From Limnothrix sp. RL_2_0 (GTDB taxonomy: Bacteria; Cyanobacteriota; Cyanobacteriia; Cyanobacteriales; MRBY01): DNA of 57,939 bases. Each line of letters starts with the position of its first letter. The stretch's first letter is position 1. The stretch is taken from positions 1-57,939 of the forward strand of contig JAAUPR010000011.1 in NCBI GenBank assembly GCA_012033055.1. The letters run 5' to 3'. Below are positions 10,304 through 19,969 of the stretch, piece by piece. Made by a program: the position numbers and the translations under genes. The notes below the pieces were generated by a model. The model saw only the letters and a program-made list of their open reading frames with translations. It searched no databases and was not told where the DNA came from.

Positions 10304-12058
10304 CTAATCTGAATACTGGGCGATCGCCTGCTTTGCCCGTTGCGGTTGCCCCCACAGGATCGTTTCCCGCTTATAGATACACATGCCCGGTTTTGTACCC
10401 TTGGGCTTATAAACATTTTTCGGTTTTGTATAAACAATTGGCACTTGTTCACTCTGTTTTGCCCGACTAAAATAGGCCGCGAAATCCGCTGCCCACTGCA
10501 ATTCTTTCTCGTCAGGTTTCATGCCGGGTTGTAGTCGGAGTAAAACATGACTCCCCGGAATTTCTTGACTGTGCAACCAAATATCATAATCATTGGCCAC
10601 CCGAAAAGTAAGGTGATCATTTTGTTGATTATTCCGTCCGATCCATAGCTCTCCTCCAGATGGCGTAGCGAAAATGTGGGGCTTGGAAATCTCTTTCTTA
10701 TTCGCATTTACTCGGTTAGCGGCTAAATAATTTTGTTGGATCAATTCCTCACGAATTTCTTGCAATGTTTCAAGATCATCTGGGTTTTGATAAACCGACA
10801 ATTGCTCCAAACTACCTTCGATTTGCTCCAGATAATGTAGCTCTGTATTCACCTCATCTAATAGTGGCTGAACAAACTGGTTGGCTCGCTTTAATTTTTG
10901 GTGTTGTTTATAAAAAGCTTGGGCATTTTGGACTGCATTTTTATCAGGTTTAAGGGGCATTTTTACTGGTTCGTCTGATTCAAAATCTGGGAGAGAAATT
11001 TCGGTCATACCAACTTCCCATTGATGGAGATATGACATGAGTAAATCGCCATACTGTCGATAGATTTCAGCCCCTTCCGATTGTTTTAAGCGGGACTCAA
11101 AAGTATTTGCCTTTTGCCGCAACTTTTTTAAAACCGAATTGAGTTTTTGTTGTAGTTGGTGGTGGAGCTGCTGAAAATTTTGGGTATTAAGTTTATCTCG
11201 ATAATAATCGTTAACAAGTTGCTGTAAATTCACTGATGCATTTTTCAGATCTGTTGCGTTCTGCCAACCAATTACTGAATAGCCATCATCTTTCGGTATC
11301 GCAGTAAATGACTGATTGTTCAAAGTGGTGAGCCAAAACTGCCATCGTAAAAATAAATTTTGCCAATTTTCTGGAGTTAATTCATGGGCATTTTGAGTGG
11401 GTTCTAAATTTGCTGAATAGATCATTTCTTCTAGCAGCAATGGACTCACACCACGATAATTTGATAGCAGTTGATTTTTAATATTTTTTGGCAATAGGGA
11501 AACTCTTTCTTGCCAGCGTTCAAAGGTTTCATCTAAACTCGGTGTAGTCTTCGTTAAAGCGGGTGGAAATTCGTAGGGTTGTCCTGTTTCGACGGGGCGA
11601 ATACTAGAGCGATCGCCGCTAATTTGTTGGGCTGTGGTGATAATTTGTTGGTCTTCATTGGTGAGCATCACATTACTATGTTTGCCCATAATTTCTACAT
11701 AGAGATGGCTATTCGCTGGATCATCTGGACGCTTACCAAACTGCAAATCCAGCACCCTTTCCCACGGCTGAATAAATTCAATGCCAATGAGCGCAGAGCC
11801 TTTAATGAGATGCCGTAATTGCTCACTAAACGTAAAGGTATCCGGGTCGCGGGGGGGGCGATCGCCCATGTGAATTCGTGCCGCTTGGGGATGCCAAGAA
11901 ATCCAGAGCCAATCTCGTTTTTCAAGGGTGCGTAGAGCTAAACAAATGGTGTGGCGATCGTATTGATAAATTTGCTCTAGCCGAGAAGGAATCCAGTCCC
12001 GTTGCAATGCTGAAACCAAAGCCACAAGAGTCGTATAGTCTACTGGTTGAATCTTCAT
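10304..12058 (-). CDS. rqcH: NFACT-family ribosome quality-control protein RqcH (Rqc2/FbpA-like)
   Basis: 584 residues. The N-terminal NFACT-N domain starts MKIQPVDYTTLVALV and contains LYVEIMGKHSNVML (about 120-133), strongly conserved in RqcH/Rqc2/NEMF. A long central coiled coil (about 290-420) follows. The C-terminal NFACT-R/DUF814 domain has IWLHSQEIPGSHVLL and VYTKPKNVYKPKGTKPG. RqcH binds stalled 50S subunits and recruits tRNA-Ala to add C-terminal alanine tails that mark nascent chains for degradation. Older annotation calls it a fibronectin-binding protein, which is not its likely role here. Confidence 0.92.
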   Translation of the reverse strand: MKIQPVDYTTLVALVSALQRDWIPSRLEQIYQYDRHTICLALRTLEKRDWLWISWHPQAARIHMGDRPPRDPDTFTFSEQLRHLIKGSALIGIEFIQPWERVLDLQFGKRPDDPANSHLYVEIMGKHSNVMLTNEDQQIITTAQQISGDRSSIRPVETGQPYEFPPALTKTTPSLDETFERWQERVSLLPKNIKNQLLSNYRGVSPLLLEEMIYSANLEPTQNAHELTPENWQNLFLRWQFWLTTLNNQSFTAIPKDDGYSVIGWQNATDLKNASVNLQQLVNDYYRDKLNTQNFQQLHHQLQQKLNSVLKKLRQKANTFESRLKQSEGAEIYRQYGDLLMSYLHQWEVGMTEISLPDFESDEPVKMPLKPDKNAVQNAQAFYKQHQKLKRANQFVQPLLDEVNTELHYLEQIEGSLEQLSVYQNPDDLETLQEIREELIQQNYLAANRVNANKKEISKPHIFATPSGGELWIGRNNQQNDHLTFRVANDYDIWLHSQEIPGSHVLLRLQPGMKPDEKELQWAADFAAYFSRAKQSEQVPIVYTKPKNVYKPKGTKPGMCIYKRETILWGQPQRAKQAIAQYSD

Positions 12059-12422
12059 GGCTACTGGTTTCCGGTGGGCTGGGATAGATCAATTTTTGTG
12101 CCAAATCTCCGCTTTTTCATTAACAGCAACGAGTAATAATTCTCCTCGGCGATCGCCCTTTTTTCTCAATCGTCTGGAACAATCGGGGCATTGGTGAGGG
12201 GCTTATTTGCATTCATCGCGCTGATCTAATGAATTAGCAGAAGGCAGTTTTAAATTATAGGTGAAAGACTCAGGCTATCTATCGCAATCCGCTGAATCAA
12301 GGTGGCGATCGCCCCACCATACCGCCAAAAACAATCAAATTTATTAAAAATAGCCCCTGTCACCGAAGAGAAATTATGTTCCCAAGCACTTGCTATATTG
12401 AGGTCAATTCTAGGTTTTCGTT
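12059..12422. other. Divergent intergenic region, no gene seen
   Basis: 364 bases between rqcH and the serine hydrolase gene, which diverge. It contains two HIP1 cores. A TATATT at about 12390-12395 is a possible -10 element for the hydrolase gene. I see no RNA gene, repeat or conserved coding sequence. Confidence 0.4.
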
Positions 12423-13613
12423 ATGAATTTTCGCCACTTCTACTCTCTGTTTGCTTGCCTAACGTTCACAACTTTTTTCGCCTGTACTGAACCACCGGCA
12501 GAGTCGAATGAGCTAATAGTGCAGTCGGGAGAAGCGACACAGCTAGATAGTGAAATAGGGGCGATCGCCCAAGAATTTTTAGAGTGGGTGGAAGATTATC
12601 AGGAAACAGATGAAATCCCCGGTGTTGCAGTTGCGTTAGTTAAAGGGGATGAGATTATTTTGCTGGAAGGATTGGGCGATCGCGATGTGGAGCAGGGATT
12701 ACCGGTGACACCAGATACGTTGTTTCATATTGGCTCCACCCACAAATCCATGACAGCATTGCTCATGGCAACCCTAGTGGATGACGGCATTGTAGATTGG
12801 GATACTCCGGCGATCGCCATCGACCCAGCGTTTATTTTAGAAACAGCAGCGTCAACGAAAACCGTGACATTACGTCATTTGCTGAGTATGCGGAGCGGTA
12901 TTCCAGATGATGCAGAAGATGGGTTTGCCATAGAGTCGGAAGCAGAGGATTTGTTTGATTATGTGGCAGAAGTAGAGCTGTTGGGAACGCCGGGAGAGGT
13001 CTTTAGTTACAGCAATTTATCTGCGTCGTTGGCAGGCTATCTCGCAGTGTTGGCGATGGAATCAGCCGGAAAACCAGTGGCAGGGAATTCTTTGTATGAA
13101 AAGTATGGTCAATTATTAGGCGATCGCCTTCTGACACCCATCGGCATGACCCGCAGTACCATTTTGGATAGTCGTGCTCGCGCTGATAGCAACCATTCCC
13201 GCTCCTATACCTATGAAGGAGGAGAGCTTCAGGAGAGTGATCCGGACGATATCGATGGCGATGCTTTGGCTCCATCCGGTTCTTTAAAAGCGAGTATTAC
13301 GGATATGGCTCGCTACATCCTAACCCAAGTCAATAATGGCGTGGATCCCAATGGCGATCGCCTTGTCTCGGAGGAGAATTTGCAAGAAACGTGGCAACCG
13401 CGTTGGGGCAACTATGCTTTGGGGTGGGAAGTGAATCAGATCCAAGGTGTTCAAGTTATTTCCCACGAAGGCAGCTATGACAATTATTTAAGTGTTATCG
13501 GGATTATTCCGACCTACGATGTGGGTTTCGTTATTTTATCTAATGCTGACGATGCTGCTGAAGCACTAATTACTGACACACCAGACAAATTGGTTGAAAT
13601 GTTGGGCAACTGA
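12423..13613 (+). CDS. Serine hydrolase lipoprotein, class C beta-lactamase/DD-peptidase fold
   Basis: 396 residues. The N-terminus is a lipoprotein-type signal ending in FFAC, with Cys21 as the lipidation site (the -3 position is Phe, slightly atypical). The serine-peptidase triad motifs are present: S105-T-H-K108 (SxxK), Y196-S-N198 (YxN) and HEG in the VISHEGSYDN segment near residue 350. The enzyme should act in the periplasm. Family members cleave D-amino-acid peptides, esters or beta-lactams, and nothing here decides between these. Confidence 0.85.
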   Translation: MNFRHFYSLFACLTFTTFFACTEPPAESNELIVQSGEATQLDSEIGAIAQEFLEWVEDYQETDEIPGVAVALVKGDEIILLEGLGDRDVEQGLPVTPDTLFHIGSTHKSMTALLMATLVDDGIVDWDTPAIAIDPAFILETAASTKTVTLRHLLSMRSGIPDDAEDGFAIESEAEDLFDYVAEVELLGTPGEVFSYSNLSASLAGYLAVLAMESAGKPVAGNSLYEKYGQLLGDRLLTPIGMTRSTILDSRARADSNHSRSYTYEGGELQESDPDDIDGDALAPSGSLKASITDMARYILTQVNNGVDPNGDRLVSEENLQETWQPRWGNYALGWEVNQIQGVQVISHEGSYDNYLSVIGIIPTYDVGFVILSNADDAAEALITDTPDKLVEMLGN

Positions 13614-13716
13614 AGATGCACAGGACGAAACAAATTGTGCGGCGATCGCCCTGATAAATTCACGCCAGTCAAAAAAAAATCTAATCTCGCAGCAGCTCTA
13701 ATACCAAAATTTAAAG

Positions 13717-14298
13717 CTATGCTTCGACTTCCTCAAAACTATCTAGATAAGATCGGATATAACGCTGTCCTCGCTCGATGTAATAAAGAGAAAAAAGATC
13801 TTCATAATCTTGTTTCACTAAAGCCATAGCACGATTCAATCGATCATGACCATAGGCAATAAATTGAGCAGTAGAACCAGCATAAAACTGTCGATCTACG
13901 CCTTTAACATTATGCTTGAATGCATCTTGATAAATTTTACGACCAGCCCGCACAAACTCTTTTTCCACCTCATTAAATTCGATTTTTCCTCTGCTGGGAA
14001 ATTCCATTTCTATCTGCTTCATAAAACCCATCACCATATTCATACAAATACGGTTTTTTTCTACGGGCAAAGCCTCTTCATCACCCCGCCGAAATGCCCA
14101 TTGAGTCACCCCGTTTGTGACTTCTAAAGCCCTCAATATTGCTAATTTTTCTAAGGTTGAATCAGGAAATCCCAAGAATTCTTCAAGGTGTGCTTCAATG
14201 TCTGCTTGAAAGCTATCAAAATCTTCTTCAAAATACTCTTTTAATTCATGAATACTTGCAAGTTTTTCCCAGTTTATTTTTCTGCTTAAAGTCATCAT
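13717..14298 (-). CDS. Hypothetical helical protein, partner of DUF697 GTPase gene
   Basis: 193 residues (TTG or ATG at 14298/14295), acidic and apparently all-helical, with no signal peptide, membrane segment or motif I recognise. It lies 17 bases downstream of the GTPase gene on the same strand, so it is probably in the same operon. Base composition is more AT-rich than its neighbour. Function unknown. Confidence 0.7.
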   Translation of the reverse strand: MMTLSRKINWEKLASIHELKEYFEEDFDSFQADIEAHLEEFLGFPDSTLEKLAILRALEVTNGVTQWAFRRGDEEALPVEKNRICMNMVMGFMKQIEMEFPSRGKIEFNEVEKEFVRAGRKIYQDAFKHNVKGVDRQFYAGSTAQFIAYGHDRLNRAMALVKQDYEDLFSLYYIERGQRYIRSYLDSFEEVEA

Positions 14299-14315
14299 TT
14301 AATATTCCAAAATAA

Positions 14316-15929
14316 TTACCATTCATCGCGGGGGCGACGGCGGGGTGTACTCCATTCTAATTCTGATTGTTCGGGATCTTCCTCAAATTCAATTTGCCAC
14401 ACATCTTTAAAAGGATTGACTACTTTTAGGATGGCATCCCCGACAAAATCTTTAACAAATTCATCCTTCTTACTGAGCTGAAATTGCTGTTGCACCACCT
14501 CGGTAATACCGCCATCACCCCAATCCTGATCTTGGCTAAAATATTCCACAAAACTTTTACCTGCAATGCGGGTCAAATATGCTGCTGTGACTCCCTGAAT
14601 CGCTTTGCCGACGAGGTAGGTGGCGATATTAGTTTGTAAAACTTTGGCAAGGATTTCTACGGCTCCTTTCACAACTCCAAGGCTGACTAGGGTTTTGCCT
14701 AGGGAAACTGCTAATTCTTTGCCGCGATCGCCATCTATTTCACAGCCATAAACTTGACCAATTTCCATCACCATTTGGGCATTAACCGCCGCTGTTGCGA
14801 GCATATCCACCACGGGTAAAGGTGTGACTGCAATGACTCCCGCGCCAATCCATTGATAGCGTTCGATCACTTGATTTGCCTGTTTGCGCCGTTGATTTTC
14901 GATGATGCGCTGGGCCTCTTCGCTGAGGCGTTGGGATTGCAACAAAAGATTATCTGCCAACAAATTATCCCCTTCCGACCGCAACACTTCGGCTAACCGT
15001 TTCATCAACGGCATAACTTCCGGCTCTGGTTCGATAATTTCGCCATTTTCTAGGCTAAAAGGTTGGGGGCTAGCGCAGGCGGCAATTACGTCTTGTTCAG
15101 CGATAAGGTGGTGAATTTTACTGCGCAAACGCTCCATAATAATGTCTTGATCTGCTTCGGTATAGAGGTCGATTTTGTTGAATACCAGTAGCGATCGCTT
15201 GCCAATTTCCGCCAACTCACACAGGGGTTCATATTCCGATTGGCGCAGATCATCATCCACCACAAACATTAATAAATCGGCTTCTGTCGCCAACTGCCGC
15301 GCTAGCTCATCCCGCTGAATGCCCCCTTCTCCCATCTCCAAAATGCCGGGGGTATCCGTAATCAAAATCTGTTTTTGGACACCTTTTAGTTTGAGGCGAA
15401 ATCTTTTCCCGATTTTTGTTGTGCCCATGGTCGCTTCTACGTTGCCCACCATCTGCCCGATGAGCGCATTTACTAAAGATGTTTTGCCTGCTGACCCTGT
15501 ACCAAATACGGCGACTTGTAATTCTTGCCGTTCAAAATTAGCCTGAATTTCCTGCGATCGCTTTAATAAAACCTTTTGCGCGACTTTGTCCTGAATTTTG
15601 GCGACCTGCTGCTGCACTACCTGAATATTTACCGCCGCCGCTTCCGTTTTCTCTGTGGGTAGTTGAGGAATATTTCCGGTTGAAACAGGGCGACTCACCC
15701 GCCGCCGGGAAGTTTTATTGAACTTAAATAGATCGAAATAGCGTACAAATGTCCACAAAATCAGACCGATCAAAGCAATCAATAGCAGGATCAGAATATT
15801 GGCGAGGAATGGGGCGGTAAAGGAAACTTGCAAATAGAGGCGGTATAGGGAATTTATTAACCACAAAATCAACCCCAGCACCACGCTGAGACCGACAAAA
15901 AATAGAGTTAAACGGATCGGATTCATCAA
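14316..15929 (-). CDS. Membrane-anchored YcjF/DUF697-type GTPase
   Basis: 537 residues. Two N-terminal membrane helices (about 7-30 and 42-62) are followed by an Era/TrmE-like G domain: GTGSAGKTS (143-151, G1), DTPGILEMG (G3) and NKIDLY (G4). After it comes a DUF697-type domain with hydrophobic helices (AGVIAVTPLPVVDMLATAAVN). Proteins of this build occur widely in cyanobacteria and are related to YcjF; their role, perhaps membrane stress or remodelling, is not established. The small gene at 13717-14298 follows at once. Confidence 0.88.
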   Translation of the reverse strand: MMNPIRLTLFFVGLSVVLGLILWLINSLYRLYLQVSFTAPFLANILILLLIALIGLILWTFVRYFDLFKFNKTSRRRVSRPVSTGNIPQLPTEKTEAAAVNIQVVQQQVAKIQDKVAQKVLLKRSQEIQANFERQELQVAVFGTGSAGKTSLVNALIGQMVGNVEATMGTTKIGKRFRLKLKGVQKQILITDTPGILEMGEGGIQRDELARQLATEADLLMFVVDDDLRQSEYEPLCELAEIGKRSLLVFNKIDLYTEADQDIIMERLRSKIHHLIAEQDVIAACASPQPFSLENGEIIEPEPEVMPLMKRLAEVLRSEGDNLLADNLLLQSQRLSEEAQRIIENQRRKQANQVIERYQWIGAGVIAVTPLPVVDMLATAAVNAQMVMEIGQVYGCEIDGDRGKELAVSLGKTLVSLGVVKGAVEILAKVLQTNIATYLVGKAIQGVTAAYLTRIAGKSFVEYFSQDQDWGDGGITEVVQQQFQLSKKDEFVKDFVGDAILKVVNPFKDVWQIEFEEDPEQSELEWSTPRRRPRDEW

Positions 15930-15990
15930 CCGCCAACGGACAAAAACATTAAACGATTATCATAGCCTGTCTGTTTTCTACAGCCACAAC

Positions 15991-16695
15991 CTAAATTTCA
16001 TCCGGGTCTAAACCCAGCGATCGCATTTTTGCTTGCAATTTAGCCAGCTTATCTTCCGCATCCTGACGCATTAATTGTTCTGTTTGCAAATTTTCTTCGG
16101 CTAATTTTCGCTGTTGATCCAGTTCTTGGAAAGAGACAAAGGGTTTTCCGCCAGGAGTGAAAATTTTCATCGTCTCCTCTTCCAGTTCAAAGCGAATACC
16201 GAGGCGCGGGCTTTGCCAGTTTTGGATCGGCTGAATGACTTCTAGTGCGCCATCTCGACGCTGCCAACCGACCAAATCATTTTCATTGGGATTGTATAAA
16301 TAATATTCTTCTACGCCATGGTGCTCATAAAAACGACGCTTTAATTCCATCTCCGTCAAACGGTTTCCCGGCGACAGAATTTCAAAGACTACTTGGGGAG
16401 CAATATTATCTTCTAGCCATTGCTGATAGGAACCGCGATATCCTTTTGGACGACCGAAAGCAACCATGGCATCGGGGGCGCGGCGGGTTTTGTTATCGCC
16501 TTCGAGGGGATACCAGAGTAAATCTCCTGCCACAAATACATTTTCATCATTGGCGAAGAGCAATTCGAGGTTTTCTTTGATCGTGACGATCCACTGGAAT
16601 TGCAATGTGTTATCTGCCATTGGTTGACCGTCACTGTCGGGATATTTGATTTTGGTTTGTGTGGAGTCTGGGGAGAATTGTTGCACCATCGCCAT
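15991..16695 (-). CDS. Uma2 family (DUF820) PD-(D/E)XK endonuclease-like protein
   Basis: 234 residues with the Uma2 layout: RRAPDAMVAFG supplies the metal-binding Asp, PQVVFEILSPGN the Glu strand, and YYLYNPNENDLVGWQR follows. The C-terminal 50 residues form a coiled coil (KLAEENLQTEQLMRQDAEDK). The family is hugely expanded in cyanobacteria and has a restriction-endonuclease fold; cellular function is unclear. It is divergent from the type IIG restriction gene. Confidence 0.88.
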   Translation of the reverse strand: MAMVQQFSPDSTQTKIKYPDSDGQPMADNTLQFQWIVTIKENLELLFANDENVFVAGDLLWYPLEGDNKTRRAPDAMVAFGRPKGYRGSYQQWLEDNIAPQVVFEILSPGNRLTEMELKRRFYEHHGVEEYYLYNPNENDLVGWQRRDGALEVIQPIQNWQSPRLGIRFELEEETMKIFTPGGKPFVSFQELDQQRKLAEENLQTEQLMRQDAEDKLAKLQAKMRSLGLDPDEI

Positions 16696-16871
16696 TGGTC
16701 TCCATGGGTTGTTTTTATTTTAGCGGAGGCGACTGGGAAGGAAGAAAGGAAAGAAGGAAGGGCGATCGCCGCTCTGTTTTCTTCTGTTGCCCTAGATCTA
16801 GAATTTCCCGGAGAAGTTGGGGATCTGGGTAAAATTGAACATATCTGTATTGTTCTGAGTGCAATCATCCT

Positions 16872-19622
16872 ATGGCAGCTACCCCCGAATCTCTCCAAGG
16901 CTTCGTTGAATATTGCGAAGAATACATTAAGGGTGATGAAAAGTCAGAGGCGCAAACATTCCTCACAAGGTTTTTTCAAGCGTTTGGGCATGAGGGGATC
17001 AAGGAAGTCGGGGCGGAGTTTGAGCAGCGGGTCAAGAAAGCCAGCAAGAAAAATAAAATGGGTTTTGCTGATCTGGTGTGGAAGCCGGACATTGGGATTA
17101 AAGGGGTTGTGATCGAGATGAAAAAGCGCGGGACAAATCTCGCGTTGCATTATGCCCAGCTTGAAAAGTATTGGATTAAGCTGATTCCTCGCCCCCGTTA
17201 TTCGATTCTCTGTAATTTTGATGAGTTCTGGGTCTATGACTTTGAAACGCAAGTGGATGAGCCAGTGGATCGGGTCAAGCTGGAGGAGTTACCAAATCGG
17301 GCGGGTACATTCTCGTTTATGGAGATCGGTGGGCGTGATCCGATCTTTCGGAATAATCAGGTCGAGGTAACGGAACGCACGGCTAAACGGATGGGGGAAT
17401 TTTATCGGCTAGTGCGAGATCGGGGCGCAAAGGAAAAATTTAAGCACTTCACGGAGGAACAACTGCAAAGGTTTACGCTGCAATGTGTGTTGGCGATGTT
17501 TGCGGAAGATCGAAATTTGTTGCCACGGGATCTGTTTGTGGGGTTGGTGCAGGATTGTTTGAGCGGGAAAAATAATCCCTATGATGCGTTTAGTGGTTTG
17601 TTTCGGGCGATGAACCAGACGGGCATTGTGCCGCAGGGTCGTTATGAAGGGGTGGAGTATTTTAATGGGGGTTTGTTCGTAGAGATTCACCCGATTCCGC
17701 TGGAAAAGTCTGAGCTAGAAATTCTGGATGCTTGTGCGCGGGATAATTGGGCAAATATTCGTCCGTCGATTTTTGGGAATATCTTTGAAAGTGCGATCGC
17801 CGCTGATGAACGCCATGCGAGGGGAATCCACTACACATCAGAAAAGGATATTCGGCAGATTGTGCGCCCGACGATTTCGGATTATTGGGAAGAGAAGATT
17901 AATAGTGCGAAGTCGATTGGGGAGTTGAATGAGCTTCAGTTGGAGTTGCAGTCCTATCGGGTGCTTGATCCGGCTTGTGGGTCGGGGAATTTTCTCTATG
18001 TGGCTTATCAGGAACTGAAACGGATTGAGCAGCTTTTAATTCAGAAAATTGCGGAACGGAGAAAGCAACCGCCGAGCCAGATTGAGATGGGGTTTGTTAC
18101 GCCGTTGCAGTTTTTTGGGATGGATACAAATTCGTTTGCGGTGCAGTTGGCGCGAGTGACGATGATGATCGCCCGCAAGATTGCGATTGATAAGTTTGAA
18201 CTGAATGAGCCTGCTTTGCCCTTGGATTCTTTAGACGAAAATATTGTCTGCAAAGATGCACTCTTTAATGACTGGGAAAAAGCTGATGCCATTATCGGTA
18301 ATCCTCCCTTTCTCGGTGGCTCTCGAATCCGTTTAGAGCTTGGGGATAAATATGCAGAACAAGTATTTCAACAATTTCCTGATATGAGAGCACAAGTGGA
18401 TTTCGCAAGCTACTGGTTCCGAAAAGCACATGATTATTTGAACAAAACTGGTCGAGCGGGTTTAGTTGCGACAAATTCTATCAGCCAAGGAAAAAGTAGA
18501 TCTGTTTCTCTAGATTACATATCGGATAACGGAGGAATAATTCATCATGCAATATCGACTCAGGTATGGTCTGGTGAGGCAGCAGTTCATGTAAGCATAG
18601 TAAATTGGTGTAAGCAAAAAGCTGACATTTATTGGCTTGATAATAAACAAGTTACGAACATAAACTCTGCTCTTAAATCTAGTGTTGATTGTTCTCAGTC
18701 TAATCGCCTCAAGATTAACTCAAACTATTCTTTTATTGGATGTCAGCCAAATGGCAAAGGTTTTTTTATCGAAAAAAAAGTTGCTAGTGAATGGATTAAC
18801 AAGCAAGCATTAAATTCTGATGTAGTTAAAGTAACTTACTCTGCACGAGATTTAGTGAACTCATTATTTTTAGAACCTCAAAAATATATTATCGATTTTG
18901 CTGATCGAAATATAGAGGAGATTATTAGTTACAAAATTCCACTGGAACATATCAAAAAATATGTTAAGCCAGTACGAGAAAAGAATAGAGAAGCTGTACT
19001 GAGAGAAAAATGGTGGAGATTTAAGCGAACTAATGCCTCAATGCGTGCGGCACTAGAAGACCTCAATTGTTATTTTTGTGTTCCATGCCATTCAAAGTGG
19101 TTCATTTTTTTGATTGCGAAACAAGAATGGCTACCTAATAATTCTGTTGCAGTAGTTGCATCTGATGATTTTTATGTGTTGGGGATTTTGACATCGGATG
19201 TACATCGACAATGGGTAAAAGCCCAAAGCTCCACATTAGAAGATCGAACCCGTTACACACCAAACACTTGTTTTGAAACCTTTCCATTTCCGCAGACGGC
19301 AAGTAAAAAACTAACCGAACAGATCCGCCAAGCCATGATTGAGTTGCATGAATACCGCAGCGCACAAATGGAGCAGAAACAATGGGGTATTACAAAGCTT
19401 TATAACGCCTTTTTTGACGAACCCGCCAGCCAACTCTACAAACTCCACAAAAAACTCGATGCCCTTGTACTAAAAGCCTATGACTTCAAGAAAGATGACG
19501 ACATTCTCGAAAAACTTTTACACCTAAACCTCGAACTTGCAGAGAAAGAAAAACAGGGCGAAAAAATTATTGGGCCTTGGGCGATGGACAACCCCCCAAC
19601 ACAAACTCACTCCGAAAAATAG
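16872..19622 (+). CDS. Type IIG (MmeI-like) restriction-modification enzyme
   Basis: One 916-residue polypeptide combines nuclease, methyltransferase and target recognition. The N-terminal PD-(D/E)XK nuclease has D67 (FADLVW) and E82-x-K84 (VIEMKK). A helical linker follows. The adenine methyltransferase has motif I DPACGSGNF near residue 364 and motif IV NPPF near 476. The target recognition region spans about 560-830. It would methylate one strand and cut at a fixed distance from an asymmetric site. The region from about 18440 to 19240 is visibly more AT-rich than the rest, suggesting a swapped recognition domain. All motifs are intact, so it is probably active. Confidence 0.9.
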   Translation: MAATPESLQGFVEYCEEYIKGDEKSEAQTFLTRFFQAFGHEGIKEVGAEFEQRVKKASKKNKMGFADLVWKPDIGIKGVVIEMKKRGTNLALHYAQLEKYWIKLIPRPRYSILCNFDEFWVYDFETQVDEPVDRVKLEELPNRAGTFSFMEIGGRDPIFRNNQVEVTERTAKRMGEFYRLVRDRGAKEKFKHFTEEQLQRFTLQCVLAMFAEDRNLLPRDLFVGLVQDCLSGKNNPYDAFSGLFRAMNQTGIVPQGRYEGVEYFNGGLFVEIHPIPLEKSELEILDACARDNWANIRPSIFGNIFESAIAADERHARGIHYTSEKDIRQIVRPTISDYWEEKINSAKSIGELNELQLELQSYRVLDPACGSGNFLYVAYQELKRIEQLLIQKIAERRKQPPSQIEMGFVTPLQFFGMDTNSFAVQLARVTMMIARKIAIDKFELNEPALPLDSLDENIVCKDALFNDWEKADAIIGNPPFLGGSRIRLELGDKYAEQVFQQFPDMRAQVDFASYWFRKAHDYLNKTGRAGLVATNSISQGKSRSVSLDYISDNGGIIHHAISTQVWSGEAAVHVSIVNWCKQKADIYWLDNKQVTNINSALKSSVDCSQSNRLKINSNYSFIGCQPNGKGFFIEKKVASEWINKQALNSDVVKVTYSARDLVNSLFLEPQKYIIDFADRNIEEIISYKIPLEHIKKYVKPVREKNREAVLREKWWRFKRTNASMRAALEDLNCYFCVPCHSKWFIFLIAKQEWLPNNSVAVVASDDFYVLGILTSDVHRQWVKAQSSTLEDRTRYTPNTCFETFPFPQTASKKLTEQIRQAMIELHEYRSAQMEQKQWGITKLYNAFFDEPASQLYKLHKKLDALVLKAYDFKKDDDILEKLLHLNLELAEKEKQGEKIIGPWAMDNPPTQTHSEK

Positions 19623-19624
19623 CC

Positions 19625-19833
19625 ATGACAGAACGAGCAAAATAGATCCAAGAAATCGAACAAATCCCAGATTATTTAGCACATAAAATCCTAAAAATAT
19701 TATTAGCAAAAAAAAACTGATATCTTCTAACATCAAGTAACCAAAAACAATACCTCCCTTGGGTCTCTGTGCAGGAGACTTTATTGTGCCCAACGATTTT
19801 GATGAGCCTTTTTTCCCCGTGGAATTTATCTGA
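19625..19833 (+). pseudogene. Dead DUF2281-like antitoxin remnant
   Basis: After the restriction gene a frame begins MTERAK, meets a TAG, then continues IQEIEQIPDYLAHKILKILL to a TGA. In another frame from 19741 the sequence PPLGLCAGDFIVPNDFDEPF ends at 19831-19833. Both halves match the build of DUF2281-type antitoxins (an N-terminal helix that aligns with INxLPExL, and a C-terminal G-x-F/I-x-V-x-DDFDEPL tail). At least one stop and one frameshift show it is dead. No toxin gene can be recognised in the rest of the gap up to 19969. Confidence 0.55.
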
Positions 19834-19969
19834 ATTATTGCGAAGAGAATAGGTGAAAAGCGATGAGTTTGAAAATTTAGAGGCGATCGCCAAAATATCG
19901 TTTCACAACAAACCAAAGACAGTATGACAAAATAGATCCAGTAAAAAAGCCATTTTCCGAGCGACCCCT

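Noticed and set aside
13614-13716. Possible terminator or gene between the serine hydrolase and the 13717 gene
   Set aside because: Only a HIP1 site and an A-run; no stem-loop strong enough.
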